From assembly GCF_900110125.1 (NCBI RefSeq), contig NZ_FOCN01000010.1, positions 1 to 64,000 on the forward strand: a stretch of 64,000 bases of DNA, in the 5' to 3' direction. Positions 18,529 through 27,059 of the stretch are shown one piece after another. The translations under genes and the position numbers were made by a program. How positions within the stretch are numbered: position 1 is the first letter of the stretch; the number at the start of each line of letters is the position of its first letter. The DNA is from Cryobacterium luteum (GTDB lineage: Bacteria > Actinomycetota > Actinomycetes > Actinomycetales > Microbacteriaceae). Below the pieces are notes generated by a model. That model was not told the DNA's origin. It saw only the letters and a list, made by a program, of their open reading frames with translations, and made no database searches.

Positions 18529-19863
18529 TCACCCCGAAGGGTCGCGCCCCGACTCATCGAGCCCCGCCAGGTCGGCCACCGGTGGCACGACCTCGATATT
18601 CATGAACCGTTTGACGTTTTCATCAACGATGATGTCGCTCGGTCGCAGCGGCCGGGTCAGGTACAGCCCGTCCAGGCTGGTCAGCCGGCTCAGCGCCACA
18701 TAGGTCTGGCCGGGGCTGAACACCCGAGCTCCGAGGTCGACAACGGCCCGCTCATAGGTGGCACCCTGCGACTTGTGAATGGTGACCGCCCAGGCCAGGC
18801 GCAACGGAAACTGGGTGAATTCCGCCACGACATCCCGGCTCAGCTTCTTGGTCGCAGCGTTGTAGGTGTACTTGTACTTCTCCCAGACGGTCGGCTCCAC
18901 CTCGTGCACGTCACCGTCGATATCGACGAACACGGTGGAGGTGACCTTCGTCACCGTGCCGATGCTGCCGTTCACCCAGCGCGGCCCACCGTCGAGTGGT
19001 GAATCGTTGCGCAGGAACATCACCTGCGCGCCAACCTTGAGCTCGAGCACCTCGTCGGCCGGAAACTGTTTGCCGCCGAAATCCCCGGTGATGTCCGCCT
19101 TGGCGGTGAGCGATTTGCCCGACAGCTTCTTCAAAGCGGATGCGTTGATACGGTTGACAGCATCATTGCGCGTCGCGAGGGTGATCACGCCCTCACTGGG
19201 CGGTGTGCGCGCACCGGCGCCGTTGAGCGCACCGCCGATCTCGGGGGTGACCTGCCCGTGGCGTACGGCGTTGAGCATGAGCTTGAAGTCGTTGTCGCGC
19301 TGGCGGTGAATCTCAGTCAGCTCGAAGATGCGCAGTTCGGCGTCACGCCAGACCTTCGCATCGAAGAACCACATCGACCGGTAATGGTCGGCGAAATAGG
19401 CACGCTCGTCGGGGCCGCCTGGTACCGGAGCCAGCTGGTACGGGTCGCCGAACAGCACGATCTGCACGCCGCCGAACACGTCAAAGGGTCGCTGTCTGGC
19501 CTGCCGCAGGCTGCGGTCGATGGCGTCCATCAGGTCGGCGTTGACCATGGAGACCTCGTCGATGACGAGGGTGTCAATGGTGTTCAAAAGCTTGCGCACC
19601 TGGTCGTTCTGGTCGATCGGGCTGTCGGCGATCACACCGATCGGCAGTCGAAAGAGCGAGTGAATGGTCTGCCCACCCACGTTCAGTGCGGCCACGCCGG
19701 TGGGAGCGGCGATCACAATCTGCTTGCTGGTATTCCAGGACAGGTGGTTCAGCAGGGTGGACTTCCCCGTTCCGGCCCGGCCGGTGACGAAGACATTCTG
19801 TTTCGTACCCTCAATGGCCGCGAAGATCAGCGCCTGTTCACGGCTGAGCGGAATCTCGGACAC
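18529..19863 (-). CDS. Pif1/RecD2-like superfamily 1 DNA helicase
   Basis: The 444-residue helicase has Walker A GRAGTGKST (28-36), motif Ia TGVAALNVGGQTIHS (about 55-69), Walker B IDEVSM (101-106), motif III LFGDPYQLAPV, and the late motif LAWAVTIHKSQGATY near 350-365. That is the Pif1-type SF1B order without accessory domains. Such enzymes unwind DNA 5' to 3' and clear obstacles such as R-loops or G-quadruplexes. It is a single gene, and its upstream spacer carries the 15-bp tandem repeats, so expression may vary with repeat number. Confidence 0.88.
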   Translation of the reverse strand: MSEIPLSREQALIFAAIEGTKQNVFVTGRAGTGKSTLLNHLSWNTSKQIVIAAPTGVAALNVGGQTIHSLFRLPIGVIADSPIDQNDQVRKLLNTIDTLVIDEVSMVNADLMDAIDRSLRQARQRPFDVFGGVQIVLFGDPYQLAPVPGGPDERAYFADHYRSMWFFDAKVWRDAELRIFELTEIHRQRDNDFKLMLNAVRHGQVTPEIGGALNGAGARTPPSEGVITLATRNDAVNRINASALKKLSGKSLTAKADITGDFGGKQFPADEVLELKVGAQVMFLRNDSPLDGGPRWVNGSIGTVTKVTSTVFVDIDGDVHEVEPTVWEKYKYTYNAATKKLSRDVVAEFTQFPLRLAWAVTIHKSQGATYERAVVDLGARVFSPGQTYVALSRLTSLDGLYLTRPLRPSDIIVDENVKRFMNIEVVPPVADLAGLDESGRDPSG

Positions 19864-19905
19864 GGCACACTTTCTCTGGCAGGCGAATACGGCACGCTGG
19901 TTGCG

Positions 19906-20040
19906 ACACAGGTGAAATCGACACTGGTGTTATCGACACTGGTGTTATCGACACTGGTGTTATCGACACTGGTGTTATCGACACTGGTGTTATCGACACT
20001 GGTGTTATCGACACTGGTGTTATCGACATTGGGGACATCC
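19906..20040. repeat. 15-bp tandem repeat array (7 perfect + 2 diverged units)
   Basis: ACACTGGTGTTATCG is repeated seven times without error from 19921 to 20025. It is flanked by a diverged unit at 19906-19920 and another at 20026-20040. Each unit contains near-palindromic ACAC-TG-GTGT. It sits between the divergent Pif1-like gene (start 19863) and the gene starting at 20107. The unit length is a multiple of three, so long open frames run through it, but these are artefacts. Confidence 0.95.
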
Positions 20041-20106
20041 CACTGTAACCGCCCCGAACCCGCGCGGGGGCTGGACCGGGCGCGGAAGCGGCACGCCCGG
20101 TACAAT

Positions 20107-21195
20107 ATGGACGTGACCATTCCGGCCGAGCAGCAGCGGGCGAGAGGGCGCCGCGGCAGTATGCTCCGGGCCGTTCTCGCCATCGTTGTGGTCGCTGCGC
20201 TGCTGGCAGCCGGCCTCGTGGCCACGATCGGAGCCCTTAATCGCACGGTGTACAGTGCCGGCGGCTTCGTGGAGCAGTACCTCGACGCCCTGGCCCGCGG
20301 CGATACCGTCGGTGCCCTCGCCCTCGGCGGCGTTATGCCCGACACAGCCGACCTCACGGCGTGGGGGCTGACCGACGAGGCGGCGGGCGACCTCCCGCAG
20401 ACGCTGCTGCGGGCATCCGTTCTCGGCGGCCTCGACAATATTGAGCTCGCGAGCGCGACCGCCACCGCGGCCACCGACGACGAAACCGCCCAGACCGTAG
20501 TGTTCGACTTCGATTTGAACGGCACCGCGTCGAGCATGGTGTTCACCGTTGAGCGGGCCGGCACCTTCGCAGGCGTGTTCCATGCCTGGCGGTTCACCGT
20601 CAGCCCCCTCGCTGTGCTGCAGGTATCGGTGCTGCACGAGCGATCCTTCACGGTCAACGACCTCACTCTTGACACGCGCGCCCACAGCGCAGCGGATGCC
20701 CCCGCCACGTTCTCCACGTCTGCCGCCTATCTCGCCTTCGCCCCGAACCGCTACGAATTCAAGCATGAGTCGGCGATGCTCACCGCGAAGAAGGCCACGG
20801 TGCGCGTCACAGCGGCCGGCCCGACCGCTGTCGAGGTCGACGCGGTACCCAACGAGGCCATGGTGTCCCAGGTGCAGTCGGAACTGAACAAGTTCCTCGA
20901 CGCATGCGCCACCCAGACGGTGCTGCAACCGACCAGCTGCCCGATGAGCTTTCCCATCGATGACCGCATTGACGGCGCACCGGCGTGGTCCATCACGGCG
21001 TATCCTCCCGTCACCCTGACCGCCGGCGAGTTGTCCTTCGAAATGGTGTCCACCGACGGGCTGGCCCATATTGTGGTCGAGGTGCAGTCCCTGTTCGACG
21101 GCGATATCAACATCCGCGACGAAGACGTGCCGTTCACGATGGGCCTCAGCGTTGTCGTGCAGCCCAGCGGCGCCCTCGCCATCCAACTGCACTAG
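20107..21195 (+). CDS. Membrane-anchored hypothetical protein
   Basis: The 362-residue protein has a basic cytoplasmic start and one membrane helix (about 18-41). A long extracytoplasmic part follows, with an NTF2-like opening (VEQYLDALARGDTVGALAL) and a second domain containing the only cysteine pair (CATQTVLQPTSC). No family is recognised. There is no good ribosome site, but TACAAT stands at 20101-20106, a -10-like hexamer. Transcription from it would begin near the GTG at 20113, so a leaderless mRNA starting there is an alternative. Confidence 0.7.
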   Translation: MDVTIPAEQQRARGRRGSMLRAVLAIVVVAALLAAGLVATIGALNRTVYSAGGFVEQYLDALARGDTVGALALGGVMPDTADLTAWGLTDEAAGDLPQTLLRASVLGGLDNIELASATATAATDDETAQTVVFDFDLNGTASSMVFTVERAGTFAGVFHAWRFTVSPLAVLQVSVLHERSFTVNDLTLDTRAHSAADAPATFSTSAAYLAFAPNRYEFKHESAMLTAKKATVRVTAAGPTAVEVDAVPNEAMVSQVQSELNKFLDACATQTVLQPTSCPMSFPIDDRIDGAPAWSITAYPPVTLTAGELSFEMVSTDGLAHIVVEVQSLFDGDINIRDEDVPFTMGLSVVVQPSGALAIQLH

Positions 21196-21223
21196 CCGAG
21201 CCCGCCCGCCGCGCGACCCGCCT

Positions 21224-21282
21224 GTGAGGGGTTACAAATCGACCTATAACAGCCTCCGGAAGGTCGATTTACGCCCCCTCAC
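21224..21282. terminator. Long imperfect hairpin between convergent genes
   Basis: GTGAGGGGTTACAAATCGACC (21224-21244, start GTGAGGG) pairs, with a few mismatches, with the stretch 21261-21282 (AGGTCGATTTACG then CCCCCTCAC). Fifteen loop bases separate the arms of about 22 bp. It lies midway between converging stops. There is no T run; the conserved AAATCGACCT arms are longer than needed for a terminator. Confidence 0.55.
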
Positions 21283-21300
21283 CGGGGATGGAGGTCGCAG

Positions 21301-23289
21301 CTAGCCGGGGGTCTGCGCGTCGCGCTGGGCGATTCGGGCCAGATTGGCGTTGTACGCGATCAACTCGGCGTCCTCGTTACGGTCGGCCTTGCGATCGAGT
21401 CGCCTGGTGACCTTGGTATCGTCGCGGCTCCATTGGATCGCCACTACGACGGCCAGCACGAAGGTCGGCAATTCTCCGATTCCCCAGGCTACGCCGCCGC
21501 CCATCTGTTGGTCGGCGATGGCCGAGAGGCCCCAGGTACGGCCCATCGCCCCGTACCAGTCAGCCAGGAGCAGCCCGGTGCCGCTCATCAGGGCGAGACC
21601 GAAGAACGCGTGGAACGCCATGGTCACGAGCAGCAACAACAGGCGGAAGGCGTACGGCAACCGGAACGGCACCGGGTCGATACCGATCAGGGACTGGACG
21701 AACAGGTAGCCGGTGATCAAGAAGTGCACGATCATCCACTGGTGGCCAATGTGGTCGGTCGTCGCCCAGCTGAAGATCGACGTGTAGTAGAACACCCAGA
21801 GCGAGACGCCGAACAGGATGGCAGCGACGATCGGATTGGCCACGATGCCAGCGAAACGCGAGTGCACCGCGGTGAGGATCCATTCGCGCGCACCGCGGCT
21901 GCCGTCCTGCCGCTTGGCGATGGCGCGCGCGGCGAGCGTCACCGGGGCGCCGGGCACGAGCATCAGCGGTACGAGCATGGTCAGCATCATGTGCATGAGC
22001 ATGTGGGTGGAGAAAAGGTACTTCTCGTACACGTTCACACCGCCGTTGGTGATGTAGAACAGGGTGAGCATGCCGAGAATCCAGAGCACGCTGCGGTATA
22101 TCGGCCAGGCATCACCGCGATGCCGCAGCCGCCAGACGCCGGCGAGGTAGAAGAAGATGCCGAAGGCACAGAACAGGATCCAGGCGAGGTCGAAGTTCCA
22201 CTCGGTGAAGTAGCGCGAAAAGGTCAGTTCGGGCGGCAGCAGCTCACCGGTGAGGATCTGCGCCGGGGTGCTCTGCGGAATCTCGGTCGCGACCACCTGG
22301 GCCACGGGTGTCGCCGTGCGGGCGAGCGCCGCAGCCACGCCGGAGGCAAGCCCCATGAAGCCGAGCTCGGTCACGACGAGCCACCAGAACCAGCGGCCGC
22401 GCGCGGGCTCGGCCCGCTGCATCCGCTTGATGAAGAACTGGCGCTGCAGTGCCCCGAAGGCGCCGAGGGCCACGAGCGCGATGACCTTGACCAGAACCAG
22501 AATGCCGTAGGGGCTGAACAGGTTCTCCCAGGTACCGATACGCAGCTCAGCGCTGACATAGCCGGACGCCGCCACGACGACGAAGGAGACCAGCGCGAGC
22601 GCGGAATACCGACCGATCACCTGGCGGATGCGTTCGCCGTCCAGCTGGGTGCGCAGCACGATGATGGTCAGCAGGCCGCCCAGCCAGATCGCCGCGAAGA
22701 CGAGGTGCAGACCCAGGGCGGTGATCGCGGCGTTGTGCCCGGCAGCGCCCGCCGAGTGGCCCTGCTGGGCCATGGGCAGCAACGAGGTGAGGGCCAGCAC
22801 GGTCACGAAGACCAGCGCAGTCTGGTTGCGCACGGCGAAACACAAGACGGTGACGCCGGCTGCGATCAGGGTCGTGGCGAGCCAGGCCTGCCCGAGTTCG
22901 ATCTGGCTGAAGAACTGGCCGACCGTCGCGCTGAACTGGTCGCTGACGCCGAAGGGCACGTTGGTGACCTGCAGAAAGGTCAGAAACCCCGTCACAGCGG
23001 ATGCGACGGCGAACACTGCCGCCGACGCCGCAGCGAAGTCCAGGGCGGTACCGAACTCGCGTTCCTTCGGGCTGAGCGCGAAGAGAGTGAGCACGAGGGC
23101 ACCGATCGTGCCGGCCGCCGCGAGGTTGACCACGAGCTTGGCGATGGGGAGTCCCCAGCGCACCACCGGCCCGGGGTCGGCGAGCAGCTGGGCCGAGGCA
23201 CCCCCGCCATAGGACAGGGCGACAAGGGTGGACAACACAGCGACCAGCAGCAGGGCTGCCGGTCCGAGAACGCGGACGAGACGGGGCAC
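21301..23289 (-). CDS. Fused CopD copper-import / CtaG cytochrome oxidase assembly protein
   Basis: This 662-residue polytopic protein has two modules. Residues ~1-330 are CopD-like with about eight helices (HLVFAAIWLGGLL near 195). Residues ~360-640 are CtaG/caa3-assembly-like, with HMLMHMMLTMLVPLML (about 420-435) supplying histidine and methionine copper ligands. The fusion is usual in actinobacteria and is thought to move copper to the aa3 oxidase. The large plus-strand open frame across it is a composition shadow. Confidence 0.92.
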   Translation of the reverse strand: MPRLVRVLGPAALLLVAVLSTLVALSYGGGASAQLLADPGPVVRWGLPIAKLVVNLAAAGTIGALVLTLFALSPKEREFGTALDFAAASAAVFAVASAVTGFLTFLQVTNVPFGVSDQFSATVGQFFSQIELGQAWLATTLIAAGVTVLCFAVRNQTALVFVTVLALTSLLPMAQQGHSAGAAGHNAAITALGLHLVFAAIWLGGLLTIIVLRTQLDGERIRQVIGRYSALALVSFVVVAASGYVSAELRIGTWENLFSPYGILVLVKVIALVALGAFGALQRQFFIKRMQRAEPARGRWFWWLVVTELGFMGLASGVAAALARTATPVAQVVATEIPQSTPAQILTGELLPPELTFSRYFTEWNFDLAWILFCAFGIFFYLAGVWRLRHRGDAWPIYRSVLWILGMLTLFYITNGGVNVYEKYLFSTHMLMHMMLTMLVPLMLVPGAPVTLAARAIAKRQDGSRGAREWILTAVHSRFAGIVANPIVAAILFGVSLWVFYYTSIFSWATTDHIGHQWMIVHFLITGYLFVQSLIGIDPVPFRLPYAFRLLLLLVTMAFHAFFGLALMSGTGLLLADWYGAMGRTWGLSAIADQQMGGGVAWGIGELPTFVLAVVVAIQWSRDDTKVTRRLDRKADRNEDAELIAYNANLARIAQRDAQTPG

Positions 23290-23369
23290 CAGCCCAGCTT
23301 ATTCGCCCAGCCCTGGGCATCCGTCGCCAGCTGGCGACCGCACCCGCCAAATGGATGCCTTCGGGCGCG

Positions 23370-23399
23370 AAAAAAGGGCGCCGACCGTAGCCGACGCCC
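23370..23399 (-). terminator. Terminator of the HU gene
   Basis: On the minus strand GGGCGTCGGC and GTCGGCGCCC pair around TACG with G-U wobbles and are followed directly by six T. It lies about 20 bp past the stop of the HU gene. Confidence 0.85.
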
Positions 23400-23416
23400 C
23401 TCTGTTACAGCAAAAG

Positions 23417-23704
23417 CTACTTGGCGGCAGCCTTGAGCTTGCTTCCGGCGGTCAGCTTGACGCGGTGGCCGGCGGCGATGGCGATCTCTTCGCCGGTCTG
23501 CGGGTTGCGGCCGGTGCGAGCGGCGGTTGCGGTGCGCTCGACGCCCAACCATCCCGGGATGGTGACCTTGCCGTCAGCGGCAACGGTCTCGGCCAGGGTT
23601 GCAAAGAATGCGTTCAGAACGCCGTCAACGGCGGCCTGGCTCTGTCCGGAGTCAGCGGCAACCTTGGCAACGAGCTCGGTCTTGTTCAGCGACTTGTCAG
23701 CCAT
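23417..23704 (-). CDS. hup: HU family nucleoid protein
   Basis: The 95-residue DNA-bending protein starts MADKSLNKTELVAKVA and carries the arm region GRNPQTGEEIAIAAGHRVKL (about 63-82), with the proline that kinks DNA. It lacks the long Lys/Ala/Pro tail of mycobacterial HupB, so it is a short-type HU. An AGGAGGA ribosome site precedes the ATG, and a good terminator follows. Confidence 0.96.
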   Translation of the reverse strand: MADKSLNKTELVAKVAADSGQSQAAVDGVLNAFFATLAETVAADGKVTIPGWLGVERTATAARTGRNPQTGEEIAIAAGHRVKLTAGSKLKAAAK

Positions 23705-24015
23705 TGAGTGTCCTCCTCGGACCTTCGTCTGTAAAAACAGCGATATTCGTAGTACGGATGCTCCTCGAGAGAGAAACCCCGCTGGTCGGTTCGACCGAGT
23801 TGAAATCTAGCATTGATCCACCAAAATCCCCGGATTTACGGCGTTTTTAGGCCATTTCAAGGTAATTTCCCCCTCAGTGGCACCCGATTTTCGCTCTCCG
23901 CGAAACATCAGAGGGGCTACAGTGAACACCGCCCGAACACAAAACGGGATGCCGACCGAAGTCGACATCCCGTTTCTATGGTGCAGGGGCCGGTAAAACC
24001 GGCTTCCAGCAGGAG
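23705..24015. other. Spacer between HU and rpsN
   Basis: These 311 bases hold the HU promoter region and the terminator of the ribosomal operon. About 23810-23890 is AT-richer than its surroundings, as expected for a strong promoter. I see no coding sequence. Confidence 0.5.
23940..23972 (-). terminator. Terminator of rpmB-rpmG-rpsN
   Basis: On the minus strand CGGGATGTCGAC and its complement (plus strand 23945-23972) form a stem with a TTCG loop, followed by GTTTTGT. It lies about 45 bp beyond the rpsN stop. Confidence 0.8.
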
Positions 24016-24321
24016 TTACCAGCTGGACTTGGTGATGCCGGGCAGCTCGCCGCGGTGCGCCATGTCGCGAAAACGAACGCGCGAGATGCCGAACTTGGAG
24101 AGGTGGCCACGGGGACGACCGTCAACGGCGTCACGGTTGCGCAGGCGCACCGGGCTCGCGTTGCGCGGCAGCTTCTGCAGGCCCTTACGAGCTGCTTCAC
24201 GCGACTCGTCGGTGCCGGCCGGGTCAACCAGTGCCTTCTTGAGCTCAAGGCGCTTGACGGCGTAGCGCTCGACGATGACCTTGCGCTGGTTGTTCTTGGC
24301 AATCATGCTCTTCTTCGCCAT
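24016..24321 (-). CDS. rpsN: 30S ribosomal protein S14, zinc-free type
   Basis: The 101-residue S14 is the long form with no cysteine; the zinc form is about 61 residues with CxxC-CxxC. It ends [19 protein letters not shown] as usual. Third gene of rpmB-rpmG-rpsN, 2 bp after rpmG. Cysteine-free S14, L33 and L28 together are the set that actinobacteria often place under Zur to spare zinc; here they sit beside a Fur-family gene. Confidence 0.97.
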   Translation of the reverse strand: MAKKSMIAKNNQRKVIVERYAVKRLELKKALVDPAGTDESREAARKGLQKLPRNASPVRLRNRDAVDGRPRGHLSKFGISRVRFRDMAHRGELPGITKSSW

Positions 24322-24323
24322 GT

Positions 24324-24491
24324 TTAGCGCTCCTCACGGAAGTCAACGTGCTTACGGATGACCGGGTCGTACTTCTTGAGCACGAGACGGTCGGGGTCGT
24401 TACGGCGGTTCTTCTTGGTCACGTAGGTGTAACCGGTTCCAGCCGTGGAACGAAGCTTGATGATCGGACGTACGTCATGAGCCTTAGCCAT
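24324..24491 (-). CDS. rpmG: 50S ribosomal protein L33, zinc-free type
   Basis: This 55-residue protein reads [18 protein letters not shown] at its start, has [20 protein letters not shown] in the middle, and ends HVDFREER. It has the L33 pattern without the two CxxC pairs of the zinc-binding version. The ATG overlaps the rpmB stop by one base (TAATG), and the gene is followed by rpsN after 2 bp. Confidence 0.97.
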   Translation of the reverse strand: MAKAHDVRPIIKLRSTAGTGYTYVTKKNRRNDPDRLVLKKYDPVIRKHVDFREER

Positions 24492-24727
24492 TAGATCTTC
24501 ACCCCACGAGCGAGAACGTCCTTGACGACGCTCTCGATACCACGAGCATCAATAACCTTGATGCCCTTTGCGGACAAGGTCAGTGTGACCTTGCGACGAA
24601 GCGACGGCACGTAGTACGTCTTCTTCTGAACGTTCGGGTCGAAACGACGCTTGGTGCGTCGGTGCGAGTGCGAAATGTTGTGTCCGAAGCCGGGAACAGC
24701 TCCGGTCACCTGGCATACAGATGCCAT
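24491..24727 (-). CDS. rpmB: 50S ribosomal protein L28, zinc-free type
   Basis: The 78-residue L28 starts [20 protein letters not shown] and contains [20 protein letters not shown] single cysteine remains of the four that bind zinc in C+ forms. It is the first gene of the operon and has GAGGTAAC before the ATG. The upstream frame extension is rejected. I searched the ~195 bases upstream by eye and found no Zur-like palindrome, unlike the znuA promoter. Confidence 0.97.
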   Translation of the reverse strand: MASVCQVTGAVPGFGHNISHSHRRTKRRFDPNVQKKTYYVPSLRRKVTLTLSAKGIKVIDARGIESVVKDVLARGVKI

Positions 24728-24922
24728 GGTTACCTCCATTACCGAAGGGCGAGTGCCCTTCCCAAGATCCCTTGTCGACGGGCACAACCCCACAGCAGCC
24801 CCGAGCGAACTCAAGGCCGGGAGAGAAACGCCCGCAGTGTACGCACACAGGCGTAGCAGCTCCCTACGTTACTCGATGGCAGAGCGTCCTGCAAACTCGT
24901 CAGCGCATCAGCGCTGAATAGT

Positions 24923-25327
24923 TTACGAAGCGGATGCCGCGGCCAGGGCACTGCAGGCAGCGCACAGCCCGAAGACGTCCACGACATGCTCCGCCTGGGT
25001 GAACCCGTTCGCGGCGGCGACGTCGTTCGCCCACTGCTCGACGGCATGCGGTTCGATCTCGATCGTCAACCCGCAATTGCGACAGATCAGGTGGTGATGA
25101 TGCTTGCTCGTGCTGCAGGCGCGATACAGGCTTTCACCCTCCGGCGACTGCAGCGAGTCCGCATCGCCCTTGGTCGCGAGGTCGGCGAGCGCCCGATAGA
25201 CCGTGGCAAGGCCGATGGGAGATCCGGTCGCGTGCAGGGCGGAGTGCAGTGCCTGGGCGCTGACGAAGCCGTCGTTCGCGTCGAGGGCGCCACGCACGGC
25301 CTCGCGCTGCCAGGTGTTTCGCTTCAT
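24923..25327 (-). CDS. zur: Fur-family metalloregulator, probably Zur
   Basis: The 134-residue regulator has a winged helix (about 5-60, with GSPIGLATVYRALADL as the recognition region) and a metal domain. The metal domain has SKHHHHLICRNCG (74-86; His76-79, Cys82, Cys85) and CAAC (122-125). The CxxC pairs are the structural zinc site of Fur proteins. Its start overlaps the second permease gene (ATGA), so it is the last gene of a zinc-type transporter operon. Zur is inferred from that context; Mur/Fur cannot be excluded. Confidence 0.85.
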   Translation of the reverse strand: MKRNTWQREAVRGALDANDGFVSAQALHSALHATGSPIGLATVYRALADLATKGDADSLQSPEGESLYRACSTSKHHHHLICRNCGLTIEIEPHAVEQWANDVAAANGFTQAEHVVDVFGLCAACSALAAASAS

Positions 25328-26175
25328 GACTTCAACCGTAGCGATGTTCGCGACCTCCGATTCGCATCCGCGGGGCCTGGGCCTCCTCCTGCGCGCACAA
25401 GCCGCCGCAGCAGCAGGGCGAGCAGGAATAGCGCAGCCGCCGTGAGGGCGATCGCCGGGCCGGCCGCCACGTCGAGGGATCGCGAGAACAGCACGCCGGC
25501 CAGGCCGGACAGGGCACCGAGCAGGGGGGCAATGACGAACATCTGGGTCGTCGTGCGGGAGACGAGCCGGGCGGCCGCGGCGGGCGCGGCGATCAGGGCG
25601 ATCGCGAGAATGGCTCCGACGGCCGGCATCGCGGTCACCACGGTGGCTGTGATCAGCACGAGGGTCAGCAGTTCGATGGGCCACTCCCGGTAGCCGGCCG
25701 CGCGAAAACCGTTCACGTCGAAGGTCGAGAACATGATCTGCTTGCCGAGAAAGACGATGGCGAGCACCGCGAACACCAGCACGACGGCCACGAGCGTCAC
25801 ATCGCGTTCGGTCACCGTGAGAATGGACCCGACCAGATAGGAGTCGACCTTCACCGGCAAAGACGGGTTGAGCCCCTGCAACAGCACGCCGAGGGCGAAT
25901 CCCGCGGTCAGCAGAATGCCGGAGGCCACCTGGTTGCCCTGCCGCTTGACGCGCCCGATCATGGTCATGACGCCCACGATGATCACACTCGCCAGCGCCG
26001 CGCCGAGGGGGATGCTCACTCCCAGGATGGCCGCGCCGACCGCTCCCGGAAAAGTCGCGTGGGTGAGGGCCTGGGCGAAAAAGGTGCGCTGCCGCAAGAC
26101 CACGAGGGTGCCCACGAGGCCGCTGACCGCCCCGATCAATACCGCGGCCAGCAGTGCCTGCTCGAAGTAGCCCAT
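25324..26175 (-). CDS. Zinc/manganese ABC transporter permease, second
   Basis: The 283-residue ABC-3 family permease has eight or so membrane helices, with the ATPase-contact region FDVNGFRAAGYREWPIE (about residues 155-171) and QALTHATFPGAVGAAIL (about 31-47) near the start. ATG overlaps the stop of the first permease (TGATG). A two-permease arrangement resembles SitCD/MntCD. The larger open frame that runs on upstream is the first permease out of frame. Confidence 0.9.
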   Translation of the reverse strand: MGYFEQALLAAVLIGAVSGLVGTLVVLRQRTFFAQALTHATFPGAVGAAILGVSIPLGAALASVIIVGVMTMIGRVKRQGNQVASGILLTAGFALGVLLQGLNPSLPVKVDSYLVGSILTVTERDVTLVAVVLVFAVLAIVFLGKQIMFSTFDVNGFRAAGYREWPIELLTLVLITATVVTAMPAVGAILAIALIAAPAAAARLVSRTTTQMFVIAPLLGALSGLAGVLFSRSLDVAAGPAIALTAAALFLLALLLRRLVRAGGGPGPADANRRSRTSLRLKS

Positions 26176-27059
26176 CAGTGCGCCACCGCCACACGGCGTG
26201 CTCGGCGCGGACCGCCGGTCCGGTCCAGGGCCAGGCGCACGATCAGGGCCACCACGTAGCCCGCAACGAGCACGAGCACGACGGTGGCTCCGCTCGGCAG
26301 GTCGACGCCACCGTTCACCGAGGCGTCGTAGCCGAGCGCGAGCCCGACCCATGCCGCCAGGATCGCGAAGCCGGCGGCGACCGGAAAGAGCAGCCACAGG
26401 CGATTGGTCACCAGACGCGCGACCGCGCCGGGCACGATCAGCACGGCGAGCACGAGCAGATTGCCCACGGCACTGCTCGCGGCCACCACGACGAGGGCGA
26501 TGGCGACATTGAGTAGAACGTCGAGCACGAGCGGGCGGTATCCGGCTGCCCGGCTGCCTTCGAGGTCGAAGGCTCGAAAGACCTGCTCCTTGAGGGTGGA
26601 CCCCACGATGATCAACGCGATCAGGCAGACCACGACGGTCTGATTGACCTCGGCCGGGCTCACGGTCAACAGGCGTCCGAACAGCAGGGCATCGAGCTGA
26701 CCGACATAATTTGTTTCCCGTGAAACCACGATGATTCCCACGCTGAACATGGCGGTGAACACAATGGCGATGGCGGCGTCCGAGGTGACCGCGCGTTTGA
26801 CGATCACTGTCAGCACGACGGCGGCGATGAGGGCCGCCACCATGGCACCCACGAACAGGCCGTCGCGGCCGCCCCAGACGAATCCGATGGCCACCCCGGG
26901 AAAGACCGCGTGGGTCAGTCCGTCGCTGATGAACTCGAGCCCGCGCAGGTTGACGAGCACACCGACGAGCCCGGCGACCAGGCTGAGCACAACGAGCACG
27001 AGCAGCGCCCGCGCCATGAACGGCAGGTCGAAGGCGGTGAACAGCATGGCCAGGTCCAT
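26175..27059 (-). CDS. Zinc/manganese ABC transporter permease, first
   Basis: The 294-residue ABC-3 permease has [18 protein letters not shown] (about 42-59) and [17 protein letters not shown] (about 158-174), both family hallmarks. It starts directly after the ATPase gene, whose stop it follows without a gap. A parS-like sequence with one mismatch lies within it (26713-26726). With the neighbouring permease it probably forms a heterodimer. Confidence 0.92.
   Translation of the reverse strand: MDLAMLFTAFDLPFMARALLVLVVLSLVAGLVGVLVNLRGLEFISDGLTHAVFPGVAIGFVWGGRDGLFVGAMVAALIAAVVLTVIVKRAVTSDAAIAIVFTAMFSVGIIVVSRETNYVGQLDALLFGRLLTVSPAEVNQTVVVCLIALIIVGSTLKEQVFRAFDLEGSRAAGYRPLVLDVLLNVAIALVVVAASSAVGNLLVLAVLIVPGAVARLVTNRLWLLFPVAAGFAILAAWVGLALGYDASVNGGVDLPSGATVVLVLVAGYVVALIVRLALDRTGGPRRARRVAVAH

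Noticed and set aside
19906-20040. CRISPR array
   Set aside because: Units are contiguous without spacers, only 15 bp long, and no cas gene is near.
19258-20106. Open frame running from the helicase region through the tandem array into the membrane protein
   Set aside because: The repeat unit is 15 bp, so all frames stay open. The LVLST/VDNTS peptides are artefacts and the real start is at 20107 or 20113.
21433-23436. 667-codon open frame opposite CopD-CtaG
   Set aside because: Composition shadow rich in Gly/Arg/Gln; the opposite strand has a clear membrane protein.
24728-24922. Zur box before rpmB
   Set aside because: I looked for a TGATAAT-type palindrome and found none; only the znuA promoter has one.
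24923-26194. 423-codon frame joining the Fur-family gene with sequence across the permease
   Set aside because: The upstream half is the permease read out of frame; the regulator starts at 25327.
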